Assembly (NCBI RefSeq): GCF_029868385.1
Contig: NZ_JARWNX010000037.1
Location: 1-64,000, forward strand
DNA from: Nocardia cyriacigeorgica
GTDB lineage: Bacteria; Actinomycetota; Actinomycetes; Mycobacteriales; Mycobacteriaceae
DNA: 64,000 nt
Reading direction: 5' to 3'
Shown here: positions 62,986 to 64,000 of the stretch, piece after piece
Numbering within the stretch: position 1 is the first letter of the stretch
How the letters are laid out: every line of letters starts with the position of its first letter
The notes under the pieces: model-generated
Database searches by the model: none
What the model saw: the letters and a program-made list of their open reading frames with translations, nothing else
Told to the model about the DNA's origin: nothing
Made by a program: the position numbers and the translations under genes

Positions 62986-63477
62986 TCACCCCTCCCGATG
63001 CTCCGCGTACCACCGATCGATCAACGCCGGAAGCTCTTTCCCCATCCACACGAAGAACTCGTGCATATCTCGCACCCGCGTCGCCTCCGCACTGTCGGGG
63101 TCGGTGAAGAGGGCGAGGCCGCGGGCTGTCATGGCGGTGAGGTCTTCGTATTGGGTGGACTGCTGGCGGGTGAGTTCGGGGAGGACGCCTGAGCGTAGGA
63201 CGTAGTAATCCTTGCGGTCGCCCGGTTTGGAGACCTTGTCGACCCAGCGCATGGTGGTGAGGTTCTTGAGGGCATTGGAGATGGAGCCCTTGGATGCCTG
63301 CAATGCTTCGGCGATCTGGGCGAAGGTCTGTTCGGGGGGTGTGCAGACCATCAGCCAGCCCATGGCGCGGCCGGTCATGCGGACCAGGCCCATGCGTTCG
63401 AGTACGAGCGCGAAATCCTCGACGAAGGCCAATTGCTCCGGGGTCGGGGCCGCCGGGTCGTGTTCGGAGCTGGTCAT
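62986..63477 (-). CDS. GbsR/MarR-family regulator
   Basis: A 163-residue winged-helix regulator. After a short acidic tail, FVEDFALVLERMGLVRMTGRAMGWLMV marks the GbsR-like dimer region, followed by the HTH (TFAQIAEALQASKGSISNALKNL) and wing (DKVSKPGDRKDYYVLR). The C-terminal helix has EFFVWMGKELPAL. ATG 63477 is a fit to family length; the SD is poor. It lies downstream of the ABC permease gene and behind a terminator, so it may be made from its own promoter and control that transporter (inference). Confidence 0.85.
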   Translation of the reverse strand: MTSSEHDPAAPTPEQLAFVEDFALVLERMGLVRMTGRAMGWLMVCTPPEQTFAQIAEALQASKGSISNALKNLTTMRWVDKVSKPGDRKDYYVLRSGVLPELTRQQSTQYEDLTAMTARGLALFTDPDSAEATRVRDMHEFFVWMGKELPALIDRWYAEHREG

Positions 63478-63513
63478 CGGTCGAGTATCCCTTTCGGCTG
63501 GAGGAACAGAAAA

Positions 63514-63542
63514 ACGGGGCGAGCCGCCACGGCCCGCCCCGT
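63514..63542 (-). terminator. Rho-independent terminator of the ABC permease gene
   Basis: Arms ACGGGGCG and CGCCCCGT with an inner GCCG/CGGC pairing around a CCA loop. On the minus strand it begins 9 bases after the permease stop and is followed by TTTTC, a classical U-tract. Confidence 0.85.
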
Positions 63543-63551
63543 GCGCGGAGT

Positions 63552-64000
63552 TCACACCGCGAGGTCCCGACGGTCGAAGCTCACCACCGCGAGCACCAGC
63601 GCCGCCGCCGCGGCCGCGGCGAGCACCGCCAGATGCATCCCATTCCAGCCGTTGACCAGCGGAGAATCACCGTTGGCGTAGTAGAACGGCGAGAGCTTGC
63701 GCAACCAGTCGCCGCCGAGATTGTTGGCCAGGTATCCACCCACCGCGAGCAGCGCCGCCACACCGAGGGCCAGCGATCGCTTCCCGGTCGCCGCGCCCAC
63801 CAGCAGTGCCACCGTCCCGGTGAGCAGTGCGAGCAGGCCGAGTCCGGCGCTGGCAGCGATGATATTTCCGGTCTCCACGTCGAGTTTGCCCGCGTTCGCG
63901 CCCGCGATCACGCTCACCGTGAGCACCGCGGTCACGATCGCGATCTGCGTGGCGAGTGCGGCGAACCGCTGAAGCAGCAGACTGTTTCGGCTGATCGGCT
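63552..64000 (-). CDS. ABC transporter permease subunit (ABC-2 type), 3-prime part
   Basis: Partial: the N-terminal part lies beyond the window. The visible ~149 residues begin PISRNSLLLQRFAALATQIAI and hold about four membrane helices, ending FYYANGDSPLVNGWN, then a helix and the short tail DRRDLAV typical of ABC-2 drug or polyketide exporter permeases. The reading frame stays open to base 64000. The matching ATPase gene probably lies upstream, outside the window. Confidence 0.82.
   Translation of the reverse strand, partial: PISRNSLLLQRFAALATQIAIVTAVLTVSVIAGANAGKLDVETGNIIAASAGLGLLALLTGTVALLVGAATGKRSLALGVAALLAVGGYLANNLGGDWLRKLSPFYYANGDSPLVNGWNGMHLAVLAAAAAAALVLAVVSFDRRDLAV

Noticed and set aside
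1..64000. tRNA genes, rRNA, CRISPR arrays, insertion sequences, attachment sites
   Set aside because: Looked for by eye on both strands; no cloverleaf, regular spacer array, transposase or terminal inverted repeats were found.

Overview
This 64 kb, very GC-rich window looks like chromosomal DNA of a Nocardia-like member of the Mycobacteriales. The evidence is a set of mycolate and arabinan envelope genes (mmpL3, aftD, a DUF3068 protein, htdX-fabG4, fadA2), a GTP-dependent PEP carboxykinase, DUF3558 lipoproteins, and paired XRE/DUF5753-DUF397 genes at both ends. From memory of gene order in Mycobacterium tuberculosis, the centre follows the Rv0206c-Rv0243 block, with Nocardia-type genes inserted. 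No rRNA, tRNA, CRISPR array, insertion sequence or phage gene was seen.

Layout. 1-3.5 kb: an XRE/DUF397 pair, a DUF3558 lipoprotein with a small helical partner, an F420-type nitroreductase-fold protein and aroQ. 3.8-15.3 kb: a penicillin-binding-protein homologue that has lost its catalytic motifs, membrane proteins (DUF3054, LPG-synthase-like, AI-2E family), a class III adenylate cyclase, a MacS-type kinase with its LuxR-type regulator, and DUF1707 and DUF2339 proteins. 15.3-20 kb: the overlapping operon trmB-NYN-mmpL3. 20-27.3 kb: a LIP-family lipase, an SDR, two GTPase-like proteins with degenerate nucleotide motifs, and pckG. 27.8-39.5 kb: an aldehyde dehydrogenase, then an envelope-glycan cluster (methyltransferase, GT4 glycosyltransferase, large Rv0226c-like membrane protein, flippase, DUF3068 protein, acyltransferase). 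39.5-47.7 kb: aftD, a short DUF2613 gene, isochorismate synthase, a universal stress protein and lpqI. 48.2-54.2 kb: a TetR regulator, a cysteine-tailed DUF5685 protein, and divergent htdX-fabG4 and fadA2. 54.7-59.4 kb: a secreted protein of unknown function with a LIP-family protein lacking its nucleophile, an epoxide-hydrolase-like lipoprotein and an XRE-cupin regulator. 59.5-64 kb: an accessory patch (resolvase-like orphan, a frameshifted small gene, an XRE/DUF397 pair, a truncated HTH-type protein), a GbsR/MarR regulator and the end of an ABC permease.

The main theme is envelope construction: MmpL3 exports trehalose monomycolate, AftD adds arabinose to arabinan, and the 29.8-39.5 kb cluster could build, modify and flip a further glycan. 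HtdX, FabG4 and FadA2 form a lipid elongation/oxidation module. The TetR gene and the fabG4-fadA2 gap carry near-identical palindromes, which suggests one local regulon. Three proteins keep an enzyme fold but appear to have lost the catalytic residues (PBP-like, LIP-like, resolvase-like). All function calls come from reading the translated sequence; no database search was run.
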